Assembly: GCA_965199135.1 (NCBI GenBank)
Contig: OZ240685.1
Span: 2,232,001 to 2,296,000 of the forward strand
Length of the DNA: 64,000 bases
Source of the DNA: EB88 sp965199135
GTDB lineage: Bacteria > Acidobacteriota > Terriglobia > Terriglobales > Acidobacteriaceae
Direction of reading: 5' to 3'
The position numbers and the translations under genes are program-made. The notes beneath the pieces were generated by a model, which worked only from the letters and a program-made list of their open reading frames with translations, did no database searches and was not told the DNA's origin. Positions 7,531-17,284 of the stretch are shown here, piece after piece (position 1 is the stretch's first letter; each line of letters starts with the position of its first letter).

Positions 7531-8993
7531 TACCCGCTGGGCGTGTGCAACAACGACGCCCAGCGCGCTACCTCGGCCGCAAACTCCCGCGAAGCACAGG
7601 CCGTGTTACCCTCCAGCGTCGCCAGCTGCACCGCCAGGTTCCCGATCGTTGAGCTTTCCACAGGGCCTCTGCAGACCCGGAGCCCCGTGCTGCGTTCGGT
7701 AAGCGCGTTGAGCAGCGTATTCCGGCTTCCACCACCCACGACGTACACGCACGTGAAGTGCTTGCCGGTGTGTTCTGCTGCCTGCGAGAGAACCTCTGCG
7801 TAGCGCGCGCTCAGGCTCGCCAGAAGCAGCGCCATCATCGCTGGTGCATGCGAAGGCGAACCGTCCAGCCCTGCAAGCCCCCGCAGCGCCCGTTGACGAT
7901 TGATGCGCGCTGGCATCTCTCCCAGCAAGAGCAGCTCCGGGTCATCCACGTCGAGCCATTCTTCAAGCGGCAGGGTATGCGGCTCGAGCAGCGCTGCCTG
8001 GCTCAGGAGTTCGTCGAGCGTCCACGCCCCGCCTGCCTCAGCCCACGCATCCATGCACTGTTTCACCAGCCACATGCCATTGACATTGCGGTGAAAGCAC
8101 GTCGTTTTTCCGACGCCGCCGAGATTGGTGAAGTTATCTTGGCGCACCGCAGCGTTGCTGACAGGATGATCGAGGCGCGTGCCGACGAGCGACCATGTTC
8201 CCGAGCTGATGTAGGCCCAGTCTTCACCCTCGGCCGGAATGCCGGCGAGTGCCGAAGCCGTGTCGTGGCAGGCCGGTGCGATCAGCCCCGTGGCGCGGAA
8301 TGCCGGGAGTTCAGCCAGCGGTCCGGAAAGCCGGCCGACGCAGGTACCTGGTGGCACCAGCATTGGTGCTTTCGCGAGATCGAGCCCGGCAGCCGCGAAG
8401 ATCTCCGGGCTCCACTCGCGGGTGTGGAGATCGACGAGCTGCGTGTGCGTCGCGTTGGTGTACTCCGACACAGCGCGGCCACCCCAGTGGTGCAAGAGGT
8501 ATTCGGGCAGGTTCAGCCAGCGCGTGCCCGGGTCATAACCACTCAGGCGATCGGCGTAAAGCTGGTAGAGCGTGTTGATGCGGAACTGCTGGATGCCGGT
8601 GATCTCGCGCATCCGCTCGGCCGTGATGCGCTCGTGCAGCCGCCGTTCGGCGTCCACGGTACGTTCATCGCGGTAGCAGAAGGGCTCGGCCAGTGGCTTG
8701 CCATCTGCTCCGAGCCGAACGTAATCGACCGCCCAGCCATCCACCGCGACGGAGCGAATGCCTTCGGGCGCCAGTTCGGCGCAGCGTCGCATGCCGTCTT
8801 CCACGCCGGCGATGATCGATTGCAGCGGCCAGCGCAGGGCGTTTCCGCTCAGGACCGGGGCATTTGCAAACCGGTGCACAAGCGCAATGTTCGGGGCACC
8901 GTGGGTCCAGCGGAGCAGGGTCACCCGGCAGCTCTCCGCGCCGAGATCCACTGCGATCGAGGCGCGGGCATCTGCCGGGGCGGCGAGGCTCAC
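7530..8993 (-). CDS. rhaB: L-rhamnulokinase
   Basis: FGGY-family sugar kinase phosphorylating L-rhamnulose at C1 with ATP. Seen: N-terminal phosphate loop AVDLGAESCRV, substrate region SVAVDGWAVDYVRL (the GxWGVD-like motif with the catalytic Asp), CYRDERT, HDTASA, SSGTWSL and the C-terminal VVGGGSRNTLL ATP-binding turn. About 487 residues, normal for RhaB. The GTG at 8993 was chosen because it overlaps the stop of the upstream aldolase/dehydrogenase gene by 4 bases (GTGA) and the ASIAVDLG strand begins just after it; the frame is open further upstream to 9092. Second gene of the leftward operon, acting between the isomerase and the aldolase. Confidence 0.92.
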   Translation of the reverse strand: MSLAAPADARASIAVDLGAESCRVTLLRWTHGAPNIALVHRFANAPVLSGNALRWPLQSIIAGVEDGMRRCAELAPEGIRSVAVDGWAVDYVRLGADGKPLAEPFCYRDERTVDAERRLHERITAERMREITGIQQFRINTLYQLYADRLSGYDPGTRWLNLPEYLLHHWGGRAVSEYTNATHTQLVDLHTREWSPEIFAAAGLDLAKAPMLVPPGTCVGRLSGPLAELPAFRATGLIAPACHDTASALAGIPAEGEDWAYISSGTWSLVGTRLDHPVSNAAVRQDNFTNLGGVGKTTCFHRNVNGMWLVKQCMDAWAEAGGAWTLDELLSQAALLEPHTLPLEEWLDVDDPELLLLGEMPARINRQRALRGLAGLDGSPSHAPAMMALLLASLSARYAEVLSQAAEHTGKHFTCVYVVGGGSRNTLLNALTERSTGLRVCRGPVESSTIGNLAVQLATLEGNTACASREFAAEVARWASLLHTPSG

Positions 8994-11206
8994 CGCAGGT
9001 ACGCCTCCACCAGGCCACCGTCGACCGGGATCAGGTGGCCGGTCGTGCAGCGGGCCTGTGGCCCGGCGAGGAACATGATTGCTTCTGCGCAATCCTTTGG
9101 ATCAATTGGCTGGTGCGTCAGCGTGCGCGTGGCATAAAACTTCGCCAGTTCGTCGCGCAGCACATCGTCGGTCGCATTCTCCGGGAAGGGCAGGTTGTAC
9201 TTCTTGAGCGACGCGAGCACGCGATCGCGCGGGAACATCGTCGAGCCCTTCACCACTGTTGCCGGGCTGATGCCGTTGACGCGGATCTTCGGCGCGAACG
9301 ACACCGCAAGTTCGCGTACCAGGTGGCTCAGTGCCGCTTTGCTGACGTCGTACGCCTCGCTGCCACGCTTTGCAACCACCGCATTTGCAGAGCTGGTCAG
9401 CACCATGCTCGCTTCGAGCCCCTGCGCCTTCAGGATTGTGGACGCCTCGTCCGCGAGCAGGTAATTCGCCGTGACATTGACTTCAAGCGTAAGTGCCCAC
9501 TGCGCGTCGCTGATCACGCCATCAGGGGAGGAAGGGAAGAGTGCGGCCGTGTTGATCAGGAGATCGATGCCGCCGAACTTCCGAATCGTCGCTTCGAGTG
9601 CTGCGCGGATCGCCCTGCGATCCCGAATGTCGATCGAGGTCGAACCCACGGCCTCCTTGCCGAGGATCGCCGCGACTTCAGCCGCGACCGTCTCGGCACC
9701 GGCGACGTCCCGATCCGCAACCATCACGTGCGCCCCACGTTCTGCGGCGAGCAGCGCCACCTCGCGCCCGATGCCTGCAGCGCCGCCGATCACAAGCGCA
9801 ATCTGGCGGCTCAGCTGCTTCTCGGGCGGCTGGCGGCGAATCTTGGCTTCCTCCAGTGCCCAGTACTCAATGCGGAAGGCCTCGCTGGGCGGCAGTGCGA
9901 CGTAGTTCTCATGCACGCTGAACTGGTCTGCCGAAGCAGCCGGGCCGGCCTGCGGGATGTCCCTGCATTCCACCCCACCACCCAACGCACCGGCACCCTG
10001 CATGACGCCGATGGCATTGATGTAGAACTCGCCGGTGATGCGCGCCTCGGTCTTGTTCTTGCCAAAGGAGAACATGCCGACGCCAGGCAAGAGCACCACC
10101 GTTGGGCTTGCGTCGCGCTGCTTCGGGGAGTCAGCCAGCGCATGCTTTGTGTAGTACTCCGCGTACTCGGCGCGGTACGTCTCGAGTGCTGTTTCGATCA
10201 GAGCTGGGATCTCCTTTGGATCGCCAGCGGGACCCCACTGCAGGAACATCGGCCTGATCTTGGTGCGGATGAAATGGTCCGGGCAGCTGGTTCCAAGATG
10301 CGCGAGCTTCGCCGCGCTCTGCGAGTTCACAAAGGCCAGCACATTCGGCGTATCGGAGAAGCTGCCGATCCAACGCTGTTTCCTCGAAACGGCCCCGCGC
10401 AGGTACGGCATCACTTCGGTTGCAATATGCTGCCGGTCTTCGCGCGTCTGCGCCTTGACTCCGCCAAAGTGCTGGTGGCCTTCTCGCAGTCCATGACGCT
10501 CGATGAACTGCCCGATCTGGTCGATGATCGTGATGGTGTTCAAGTAGCTCTCGCGCTGCGTTTCACCCCAGGTGAAGAGCCCATGGCCGCCGAGCACCAC
10601 GCCATCGCAGCCCGGCGTCTCCTCTACGATCTGTCGCAGCATCATGCCCAGCTCAAAACCCGGGCGCTGCCAGGGGAGCCACGCCAGCCTGTGGCCGAAC
10701 TCCTGGTTGAACTCATCCATCTTCTGCTTTCCGTTCGCTGAAGCCGCGAGCGCGATACCCCAGTCCGGGTGAAGGTGATCCACGTGTGCAAAAGGCAGAA
10801 AGCCATGCAGCGACGTGTCGATTGAGGCCGCTGTCGGGTTGTTGCCGAAGGTCACGAGCGGGTAGAGCCCGACCATCAGATCTTCTTCGGCCACACCCCG
10901 GTACTGCGACTCAAGCGCGAGCAGCTTGTCGAGATAGAGCGTGGCAAAGCCGGCGCGCTTGATGCTGCCCAGGTCGCCGCCGCTGCCTTTCACCCAGAGA
11001 ACCTTCCTCGTCGTGCCGTCGACAGGGTCCACCATGTCCAGCTTGGAGCTGGTGTTGCCGCCGCCGAAGTTCGTGATGCGCAGGTCGGAGCCCAGAAGAT
11101 TCGAGCGGTAACGCAGCAGCTCCGGCGGGTCCAGCGTCGCCGCCACCGAATCGTCCCACTTGTCTTCGAGGAAGCGGAGCACGCCGCGTTCCTGTGTATC
11201 AGCCAT
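8990..11206 (-). CDS. rhaEW: Bifunctional rhamnulose-1-phosphate aldolase / short-chain dehydrogenase
   Basis: Two-domain fusion of about 738 residues. The first ~430 residues are a class II aldolase domain (FGGGNTSSK, VKGSGGDLGSI, HVDHLHPD, GLFTWG) expected to split L-rhamnulose-1-phosphate into DHAP and L-lactaldehyde. The last ~250 residues are an SDR Rossmann domain (VIGGAAGIGREVA for NAD binding, the NTA motif, catalytic YDVSKAALSHL with Ser upstream, and the C-terminal VDGGLVEAYLR), expected to oxidise lactaldehyde to lactate. This architecture is the RhaE-RhaW fusion characterised in other phyla; assignment here is by domain order and context. ATG preceded by AGGGAGAGA. First gene of the leftward rha operon, divergent from the GH78 gene. 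Confidence 0.92.
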   Translation of the reverse strand: MADTQERGVLRFLEDKWDDSVAATLDPPELLRYRSNLLGSDLRITNFGGGNTSSKLDMVDPVDGTTRKVLWVKGSGGDLGSIKRAGFATLYLDKLLALESQYRGVAEEDLMVGLYPLVTFGNNPTAASIDTSLHGFLPFAHVDHLHPDWGIALAASANGKQKMDEFNQEFGHRLAWLPWQRPGFELGMMLRQIVEETPGCDGVVLGGHGLFTWGETQRESYLNTITIIDQIGQFIERHGLREGHQHFGGVKAQTREDRQHIATEVMPYLRGAVSRKQRWIGSFSDTPNVLAFVNSQSAAKLAHLGTSCPDHFIRTKIRPMFLQWGPAGDPKEIPALIETALETYRAEYAEYYTKHALADSPKQRDASPTVVLLPGVGMFSFGKNKTEARITGEFYINAIGVMQGAGALGGGVECRDIPQAGPAASADQFSVHENYVALPPSEAFRIEYWALEEAKIRRQPPEKQLSRQIALVIGGAAGIGREVALLAAERGAHVMVADRDVAGAETVAAEVAAILGKEAVGSTSIDIRDRRAIRAALEATIRKFGGIDLLINTAALFPSSPDGVISDAQWALTLEVNVTANYLLADEASTILKAQGLEASMVLTSSANAVVAKRGSEAYDVSKAALSHLVRELAVSFAPKIRVNGISPATVVKGSTMFPRDRVLASLKKYNLPFPENATDDVLRDELAKFYATRTLTHQPIDPKDCAEAIMFLAGPQARCTTGHLIPVDGGLVEAYLR

Positions 11207-11269
11207 CTGAGTTCTCTCCCTGTTGGTTGCCGCCCATCATCATTCCACAGCCCAGACCAATACGGCAAA

Positions 11270-11286
11270 TGTTTCCCATTCGGAAA
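11270..11286. promoter_or_regulatory. Candidate rhamnose-regulator operator (divergent promoter)
   Basis: TGTTTCCCATTCGGAAA contains an inverted TTTCC/GGAAA. It matches 14 of 17 positions of a second site at 17285-17301 in the rhaI/rhaT intergenic region (shared TGTTTCCCA, CG and AAA). It lies between the divergent rhaEW and GH78 starts. That it is bound by the nearby IclR-type/sugar-binding regulator is an inference. Confidence 0.4.
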
Positions 11287-11374
11287 TAAGGTCCCTTCTG
11301 CCGTTCTCCTCAGTAGCAGCCGTGGCGTACTATTCTCTCGCTGACCCGCCTTTCCAGGCGAACAAGGATCTCCC

Positions 11375-14300
11375 ATGACAGACGCTTTCGCCCAAAAAAC
11401 ACCCGCACTGCTGGCCTTTGCCGGGATCATGCTCGCTGCTGGCCCGCTCCACGCAGCCGGCACGCCTGTCGGCAAGCCCCACATGCTGCGCACCGACGCC
11501 CTGCAGCAGCCGTTGGGTCTGGACAACCCCAAGCCGATGCTGGCGTGGCAGTTGGTGGACCCACGCATGGGCGCGAAGCAGACCGCGTACGAGATCCGTG
11601 TCTACCGGGCAGCGCCAGGCGAAGTGCCGGCGAAGAGCACACCGCTCTGGGATAGCGGCAAGGTCGACTCCGGCGTGTCAGCAGGTGTGCCGTATGGTGG
11701 ACCCCTGCTTGAGCCGGAGCACCGGTACTACTGGCAGGTCGAAGCGTGGGACAAGGATGGGAAACCATACCCTGCAAGCGATGTGAGCTGGTGGGAGACT
11801 GGCCTGATGAACCAGGCCAACTGGAAGAGCTCCTGGATTGGCTACGAAGGGAAAGCGCTGCATAGCGTTCGCACCTCGGGCGCGCAGTGGATCACCAACA
11901 CCGGCGCGCAGCCGGTCAGCCACGATGCCCGGCACGACTTCCGCTTTCCCTTCGTGATGGACAAACCGGTGAAGCAAGCCATTCTTTACACCACGGGCGA
12001 GGACACAGCTGCTGCCTGGGTGAATGGCCAGCCGGTCCTGATGGCCGAGCCGCTCACCGCATGGAAGCAGATGCCGTGGGGCACATACCGCAAGCAAGAG
12101 GTCACCGCGCAGGTGAAGCAGGGCGGCAATCTGCTCGCGATCGAAATCACCAAGTACACGACCCCTGGCAGCCTGACCGTCGCCGCAACGACGCCGATGA
12201 GCATGTGCCTCTACGTGGAATACGCCGACGGATCGACGCAGCTCCTGTCCTCGGCTTCCCCTGGTTGGAAGGCCTCGCTTGATGCCCCGGAAGGCTGGTG
12301 GGCCAGGGCGACCAACGACTCCTCCTGGGCTGCAGCCGTGCCGTACCGGGATGGGGCGGGGAATCCGCTGAGTGGACGCCCCTGGCCGACGGGGCCGGTT
12401 GCCGCGCTGCGCCACACCTTCACGGAGGCGAGCCCGGTAGTTTCGGCGCGTCTGTACGCAACGGCTCTCGGCGCCTACAGCTTTCGCCTCAACGGCAGCC
12501 CGGTGGGCGACCAGCTGCTCGCGCCCGGCTGGATGGACTTTCGCGAGCACGTGCCGTACCAGGTCTATGACGTGACGGCGCAGATCAGGCCGGGGCAGAA
12601 CGCGATCGCGGCGTACCTCGCGCCCGGCTGGTACAGCACGCCGCTGATGTGGTTCCGGCAGGGAAACAACTACGGCGCAACACAACCGGCGCTGCGCGCA
12701 CAGCTGCGCCTCCAGCATGCTGATGGCAGCGTTGACTGGATCAGCACAGACAGTTCGTGGAAGGCAGACTCGTCGGCGATCGAGCAGGCGGAGATCTATG
12801 ACGGGGAAACCCGTGACGCCCGCAAGGAGACGCCGGGCTGGGACCGCGCCGGCTTCAACGATGCAGCCTGGCACCAGGCCTCCGTGGTCAGCGCAGAGGA
12901 GCCGAAGATCGTCGCGCAGTACTTTCCGCCGATCCGAGCCGAACGCACCATGATCGCGAAAGCGATCACGCAGCCGAGCCCAGGGGTCTACGTCTTTGAC
13001 TTCGGACAGAACATGAGCGCGCTGCCGCACCTGAAGCTGCGTGGCGCGCGTGGGCAGGACATTCAGCTGCGCTTTGCCGAGGTGCTCAACCCCGACGGAA
13101 CCATCTACACCGAGAATCTACGCACCGCGAAAGCGACAGACCACTTCATCCTCGCCGGCACCGGCGTCGAGGAGTACCAGCCACAGTTCACCTATCACGG
13201 CTTCCGCTATGCGGAGATCCGGGGCCTCAGGGAAGCGCCGACCAGGGAGACCCTGCAGGCAGTGGTGCTGCACACGGCAGCCCCGTTTACCACGCGCTTC
13301 AGCACCGGCGACGCCATGGTCAACCAGTTGTGGAGCAACATTCTCTGGGGCCAGCGCTCAAACTTTATCGGTGTGCCGACCGACTGCCCACAGCGGGATG
13401 AGCGCCTCGGCTGGAGCGCGGATGCCCAGGTCTTCTGGCGTACCGCGACGTACAACATGGACCTCACCACCTTCAGCCAGAAGTATGCCGCGGACCTCCA
13501 TGGGACCCAGGTGGGTACCCCGATGTACGGGATCTTTGCGCCCGGCGTCACCACGCCGAATCCGGGCTACGGGGCGGCCTGGAGCGATGCGGGCGTCATC
13601 ATTCCCTGGACAGGCTGGGTGCAATCCGGGAACACCCGCGTCATCGACGAGAACTGGCCGGGCATGGAGCAGTACCTCGCGCAGATCGAGAAAGAAAACC
13701 CTGACCATCTCTGGCGCAACAGCTTTGGCGCGGCTTTTGGCGACTGGCTGACGCCGACGATCACCACCCCGGAAGATCTGGTCGCAACCGCCTACTGGGC
13801 CTACGACGCGACGTTGATGCAGCAGATGGCACTCGCTACCGGCCGCACCGCCGAAGCGGAACGTTACAGGAAGATGTTCGAGGCGATCAAGGCTGCGTTC
13901 CAGAAGGCCTATGTGCGCAAGGGTGGCTTTGTCGGGACGGTGGACCACTACCCGAGCATTCCGCCGCCGACGATCCACCCCGAGGCCGGCGACTCCAGCC
14001 AGAAGGTCGTCGAGACGCAGACCGGCTACGTGCTCGCCCTGCACATGCGCCTGCTCCCGGACGAGCTCCGCGCTGCTGCCGCAGACAGACTCGTCGAAAA
14101 GATCAAGCAGAATCACTGGCTGCTGGGGACGGGCTTTCTCGGTACGCCCTACCTGCTTGAAGTACTCTCCGACACGGGCCACGATGACGTTGCCTATCGC
14201 CTGCTGCTGAACAAGGACTACCCCTCGTGGGGCTACCTGATCGCGCACGGAGCGACCACCACCTGGGAGCGCTGGAACGGCGACCAGATGCGCGGTGACC

Positions 14301-14725
14301 CCAGCATGAACTCCTACAACCACTACGCCTACGGCGCGGTTGCGGAGTGGATGTACCGCTACGGCGCTGGTGTCGACACGATGAGCAGCGATGCAGGCTT
14401 CCACACAATCCTGCTGCACCCGAACTTTGACGCGCGGCTTGGGCACCTCACCTTCGACTACGACTCGCCGTACGGCACCGTCCACTCGGCGTGGCTGGTA
14501 GCCGGGCCGCGCGTCACCTGGACCCTTACGGTCCCCCCGAACGCGACTGCGGTGCTGCCGCTCGATGAGCTGAATGCATCGTCGTTGCTGCTCGAGGGAG
14601 CCCCGCTCGAGCGGAGCAGCTCCCTTCGCACCGAGGGAGCAGGTCGCTATCGACTCGCCGCAGGGACGTACCACTTCTCCGCAACGCTGAAGCCTGCGGC
14701 GGCGGAGGCGGCGGGCGAGAACTAA
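11375..14725 (+). CDS. GH78 alpha-L-rhamnosidase, secreted
   Basis: Hydrolyses terminal alpha-L-rhamnosyl residues from plant or microbial polysaccharides and glycosides. About 1116 residues. The N-terminal signal peptide ends near LHAAG. It is followed by an N-terminal Fn3-like segment (QPLGLDNPKPMLAWQL), beta-sandwich domains (DGEYDARKE-like EIYDGETRDARKETPGW; VYVFDFGQNMS) and the (alpha/alpha)6 catalytic domain. The latter contains the GH78 signature VPTDCPQRDERLGWSADAQ with the catalytic acidic residues, then TTTWERWNGDQMRGDPSMNSYNHY. A C-terminal beta-sandwich (Y-G-T-V-H-S-A-W) closes it. AAGGAT precedes the ATG. Transcribed divergently from rhaEW. It likely acts in the periplasm or at the cell surface to feed RhaT. 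Confidence 0.95.
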   Translation: MTDAFAQKTPALLAFAGIMLAAGPLHAAGTPVGKPHMLRTDALQQPLGLDNPKPMLAWQLVDPRMGAKQTAYEIRVYRAAPGEVPAKSTPLWDSGKVDSGVSAGVPYGGPLLEPEHRYYWQVEAWDKDGKPYPASDVSWWETGLMNQANWKSSWIGYEGKALHSVRTSGAQWITNTGAQPVSHDARHDFRFPFVMDKPVKQAILYTTGEDTAAAWVNGQPVLMAEPLTAWKQMPWGTYRKQEVTAQVKQGGNLLAIEITKYTTPGSLTVAATTPMSMCLYVEYADGSTQLLSSASPGWKASLDAPEGWWARATNDSSWAAAVPYRDGAGNPLSGRPWPTGPVAALRHTFTEASPVVSARLYATALGAYSFRLNGSPVGDQLLAPGWMDFREHVPYQVYDVTAQIRPGQNAIAAYLAPGWYSTPLMWFRQGNNYGATQPALRAQLRLQHADGSVDWISTDSSWKADSSAIEQAEIYDGETRDARKETPGWDRAGFNDAAWHQASVVSAEEPKIVAQYFPPIRAERTMIAKAITQPSPGVYVFDFGQNMSALPHLKLRGARGQDIQLRFAEVLNPDGTIYTENLRTAKATDHFILAGTGVEEYQPQFTYHGFRYAEIRGLREAPTRETLQAVVLHTAAPFTTRFSTGDAMVNQLWSNILWGQRSNFIGVPTDCPQRDERLGWSADAQVFWRTATYNMDLTTFSQKYAADLHGTQVGTPMYGIFAPGVTTPNPGYGAAWSDAGVIIPWTGWVQSGNTRVIDENWPGMEQYLAQIEKENPDHLWRNSFGAAFGDWLTPTITTPEDLVATAYWAYDATLMQQMALATGRTAEAERYRKMFEAIKAAFQKAYVRKGGFVGTVDHYPSIPPPTIHPEAGDSSQKVVETQTGYVLALHMRLLPDELRAAAADRLVEKIKQNHWLLGTGFLGTPYLLEVLSDTGHDDVAYRLLLNKDYPSWGYLIAHGATTTWERWNGDQMRGDPSMNSYNHYAYGAVAEWMYRYGAGVDTMSSDAGFHTILLHPNFDARLGHLTFDYDSPYGTVHSAWLVAGPRVTWTLTVPPNATAVLPLDELNASSLLLEGAPLERSSSLRTEGAGRYRLAAGTYHFSATLKPAAAEAAGEN

Positions 14726-14786
14726 GGGAGAAGGGTCTTGCCTCCTGTTGAAAGCCGTCAGCCTGAGCGCAGCGAAGGATCTGCGT

Positions 14787-15929
14787 TCAGGAGGCCGCGG
14801 CGAGCAGTGCCTTCTTGCGCACGAGCCGGTGTACGACGTAGTTGTACGGCGCGACTGTCTGACCTTTCAGGATCGCAAGCGCAAGCCGCATGATGCTGGG
14901 GCCGTAGGTGCTGGTCTCATGCGAGACCGAGGCGATCAGCGGGCTGGTCGCCTTTTTCATCTCGGCGATCGCTTCTGCGATGCAGTCCTGTCCGACGATC
15001 GCCACGTGGCGGTGGCGCTTCTTCTCGCGCGCCGCATCGACCGCGCCCAGTGCGCTCGTATCGGTGGCGGCCGCAATCAGGATGCGTTTGGCTTCCGGAT
15101 GCCGGTCCAGGAACTCAGCGACCAGCGTGTGGCTGCGATCACGCATGCCTCGCCCGTCCATGCGGACGTAGCACTCGATCGGCAGGGAAGGCATCGCGGA
15201 GCGCACCGCCTCAAACGCACCGGAGACGCGGCCCTGCACAAGAAGGCCGGCTTCCGGCAGATCAAGGCCAAGCACCCAGTTCACCTTGCCGCCCCACTCT
15301 TCGAGCGCGTGCTCGGCCAATACCTCACCTGCCTCGACGCCGACGCGGTAGTTGTCTACGCCGAAGTAGGTCGAGTTGGGGTGCGGGATATCGATTGCGA
15401 TCATCGGGATCTTGGCTGCGGCGGCGCGGTCCCCGATTGCGGGCGCGACCTGATGTTCCGTGTTGAATTCGATGATCAGATCGACGCGGTTCTGGATGAA
15501 CTCCTCAGCGTTCGCCACAGCCTTGGCCGCGTCGTACTCGTTGTCGAGCACGAGCAGGTCTGCACTGACCGCGGCTGCCGCTGCGCGGATGCTGCGGCTG
15601 ACCTCGTTTGAAAACGGCATGTCCGCGCTCTGGCTGCCGAAGCCGAAGCGCAGCTTCTTCGGCCGGCTGACATGGCGGTAGGTGCCGTCCTGCCCCTGGG
15701 CCAGGTAGCCCCGGTGCACAAAGGTCTTCAGGATGCGATAGACCGTTGTCTTTGAGGTCCCGGTCTGCTTGTAGATCGACTCCAGGCTCATGGCGGCATT
15801 GTCTGCCTGCATGAGCTCAAGAATGTCGAGTGCCTTCGACAGCACAGGGATCAGGTAGAGGTTCTTCGGGGACTTTGGCAAGCGAGGAACTCCGTCGTAC
15901 GGCGGATGCCACACAGCTATGATGCGCAC
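14787..15929 (-). CDS. IclR-type HTH fused to a periplasmic sugar-binding domain (rhamnose regulator candidate)
   Basis: Residues about 28-85 form a winged helix of IclR type (VLSKALDILELMQ, then LESIYKQTGTSKTTVYRILKTF and a basic wing). Residues about 100-370 are a type I periplasmic-binding/LacI-like sugar-binding fold (DLLVLDNEYDAAKAVANAEE, VDLIIEFNTEHQ, IPMIAIDIPHPNSTYFGVDN, GQDCIAEAIAEMKK). The usual IclR effector domain is absent. No signal peptide or membrane helix, so it is a cytoplasmic one-component sugar sensor. The open start is GTG at 15929; a GTG five codons later is also possible. It sits directly downstream of the isomerase gene on the same strand, 27 bases away. Likely ligand: L-rhamnose, rhamnulose or a phosphorylated intermediate (inference from context). 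Confidence 0.85.
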   Translation of the reverse strand: MRIIAVWHPPYDGVPRLPKSPKNLYLIPVLSKALDILELMQADNAAMSLESIYKQTGTSKTTVYRILKTFVHRGYLAQGQDGTYRHVSRPKKLRFGFGSQSADMPFSNEVSRSIRAAAAAVSADLLVLDNEYDAAKAVANAEEFIQNRVDLIIEFNTEHQVAPAIGDRAAAAKIPMIAIDIPHPNSTYFGVDNYRVGVEAGEVLAEHALEEWGGKVNWVLGLDLPEAGLLVQGRVSGAFEAVRSAMPSLPIECYVRMDGRGMRDRSHTLVAEFLDRHPEAKRILIAAATDTSALGAVDAAREKKRHRHVAIVGQDCIAEAIAEMKKATSPLIASVSHETSTYGPSIMRLALAILKGQTVAPYNYVVHRLVRKKALLAAAS

Positions 15930-15956
15930 CCATGAAGTTTCGCTATTGAATCACAC

Positions 15957-17156
15957 TTACGCGTAAGTGGAAATGCTGCCCTGATTGCGTGCTCCCCGGT
16001 CTGCCTCGATCCGCTCCACGTAACCACTTTCGGCAAGCGCCCGCAGCGGCTCTGCCGGCAGATTGCATCGCCGGCGCCAGGCGCGCACCAGTGGCCGCAC
16101 ATCGGCCCAGAAGGCGTCGCGGAAGCATTCCTCAGCCTCCACCAGGCGGCAACTGTCCTGCAGCTCTGCGAGCCGCTCGCGGTCGATCAGGGCGGCCTTT
16201 ACAAACAGCTCCTGCGCCGTCGCAACGCTCTGCACCATCGCTTCCATCTTGCCCTTGAGGTTGTGGCTCTGGTCGATCATGAACGCGATGTCCCTGCGCG
16301 TTCCGGCCGGGGCACACAGGATTTCGTGAAAGATGCGGAAGACCTGGTACGGGTCGATCGAGCCGAGGGTCAGGTCGTCGTCAGCATACTTCCGGTCGTT
16401 GAAGTGGAAGCCACCGAGCGCGTCAAGGTGAAGAAGCCATGCGACGATCTGCTCGATATTGGTGCCAGGGTAGTGGTGGCCGGTATCGACCAGCACCTTG
16501 GCCCGGGGTCCCGCAACGCGCGCCAGGTGCAGTGCCATACCCCAGTCCGCGACATCGGTGTGGTAGAAGGCAGGCTCGAAGGGCTTGTACTCGACCAGGA
16601 GGCGCTGCGTGTCGTCCAGAGCCGCGTGCATCGTCGAGAGCACCTCCTCCATCCAGCCGATGCGTCGACGTATCGATTGCGTGCCCGGGTAGTTCGACCC
16701 ATCCGAGATCCAAAGCGAGAGATCCCTGGTCCCAAGCGCCCGCCCGATCTCGACCGACTCGAGCAGATGCCGCAACGCCATTGCACGCACCCCTGCGTCC
16801 GGGTTCGCGATCGAGCCAAACTTATACTCCTGTGACTGGAAGAGGTTGGGATTAATGGAGCCGGCGCGGACGCCATGCTTCTGCTCGAGCGCCCGGATGG
16901 CGCTGATATCGCCAGTGCCGTTCGGCAGATCCCAGAGGACATGAAGAGCAACCGTGGGGCTTGCGCCGGTCAGACGATGGACCTCGCCGGCATCGGCAAA
17001 GCGCTCGCTGACGCTCGACGCTGCACCTGCCTGCACAAACTTGCCGAAGCGTGTGCCGGTGTTGGCAAATCCCCACGAAGGGAGCTCGATCCGAAACTCG
17101 TCCAGAGCAGCGAAAACCCGCTCTTCAGCTCCCTGTGCGTGCAGCGCGTTCTCCAT
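15957..17156 (-). CDS. rhaI: L-rhamnose isomerase, RhaI-type
   Basis: TIM-barrel sugar isomerase converting L-rhamnose to L-rhamnulose, of the RhaI group rather than E. coli RhaA. Seen: HVLWDLPNGTGD near residue 70, the substrate/metal residues in SLWISDGSNYPG, EYKPFEPAFYHTD, LVDTGHHYPGTN and FHFNDRKYADDDL, and FMIDQSHNLKGK near the end. These supply the Glu/Asp/His ligands for two divalent metals. About 399 residues, as expected. AGGAGG lies 7 bases before the ATG at 17156, which favours it over the ATG at 17162. Divergent from rhaT; the regulator gene follows. It provides the first intracellular step of the pathway. Confidence 0.92.
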   Translation of the reverse strand: MENALHAQGAEERVFAALDEFRIELPSWGFANTGTRFGKFVQAGAASSVSERFADAGEVHRLTGASPTVALHVLWDLPNGTGDISAIRALEQKHGVRAGSINPNLFQSQEYKFGSIANPDAGVRAMALRHLLESVEIGRALGTRDLSLWISDGSNYPGTQSIRRRIGWMEEVLSTMHAALDDTQRLLVEYKPFEPAFYHTDVADWGMALHLARVAGPRAKVLVDTGHHYPGTNIEQIVAWLLHLDALGGFHFNDRKYADDDLTLGSIDPYQVFRIFHEILCAPAGTRRDIAFMIDQSHNLKGKMEAMVQSVATAQELFVKAALIDRERLAELQDSCRLVEAEECFRDAFWADVRPLVRAWRRRCNLPAEPLRALAESGYVERIEADRGARNQGSISTYA

Positions 17157-17284
17157 GGACATGCCTCCTGCTCCAACGAGCTAGAAATATACTCTCTAAT
17201 GAAACTACCCTGCAGGAGTCAACTGGTAAAAGGCACACGCCATCGGCAACTGCAGCAAGGATTCTCAGGATTCAATACGGGTTT

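Noticed and set aside
8864..10741. Rightward frame of 625 codons opposite rhaB/rhaEW
   Set aside because: Antisense to well-matched enzyme domains; no motif in the translated product.
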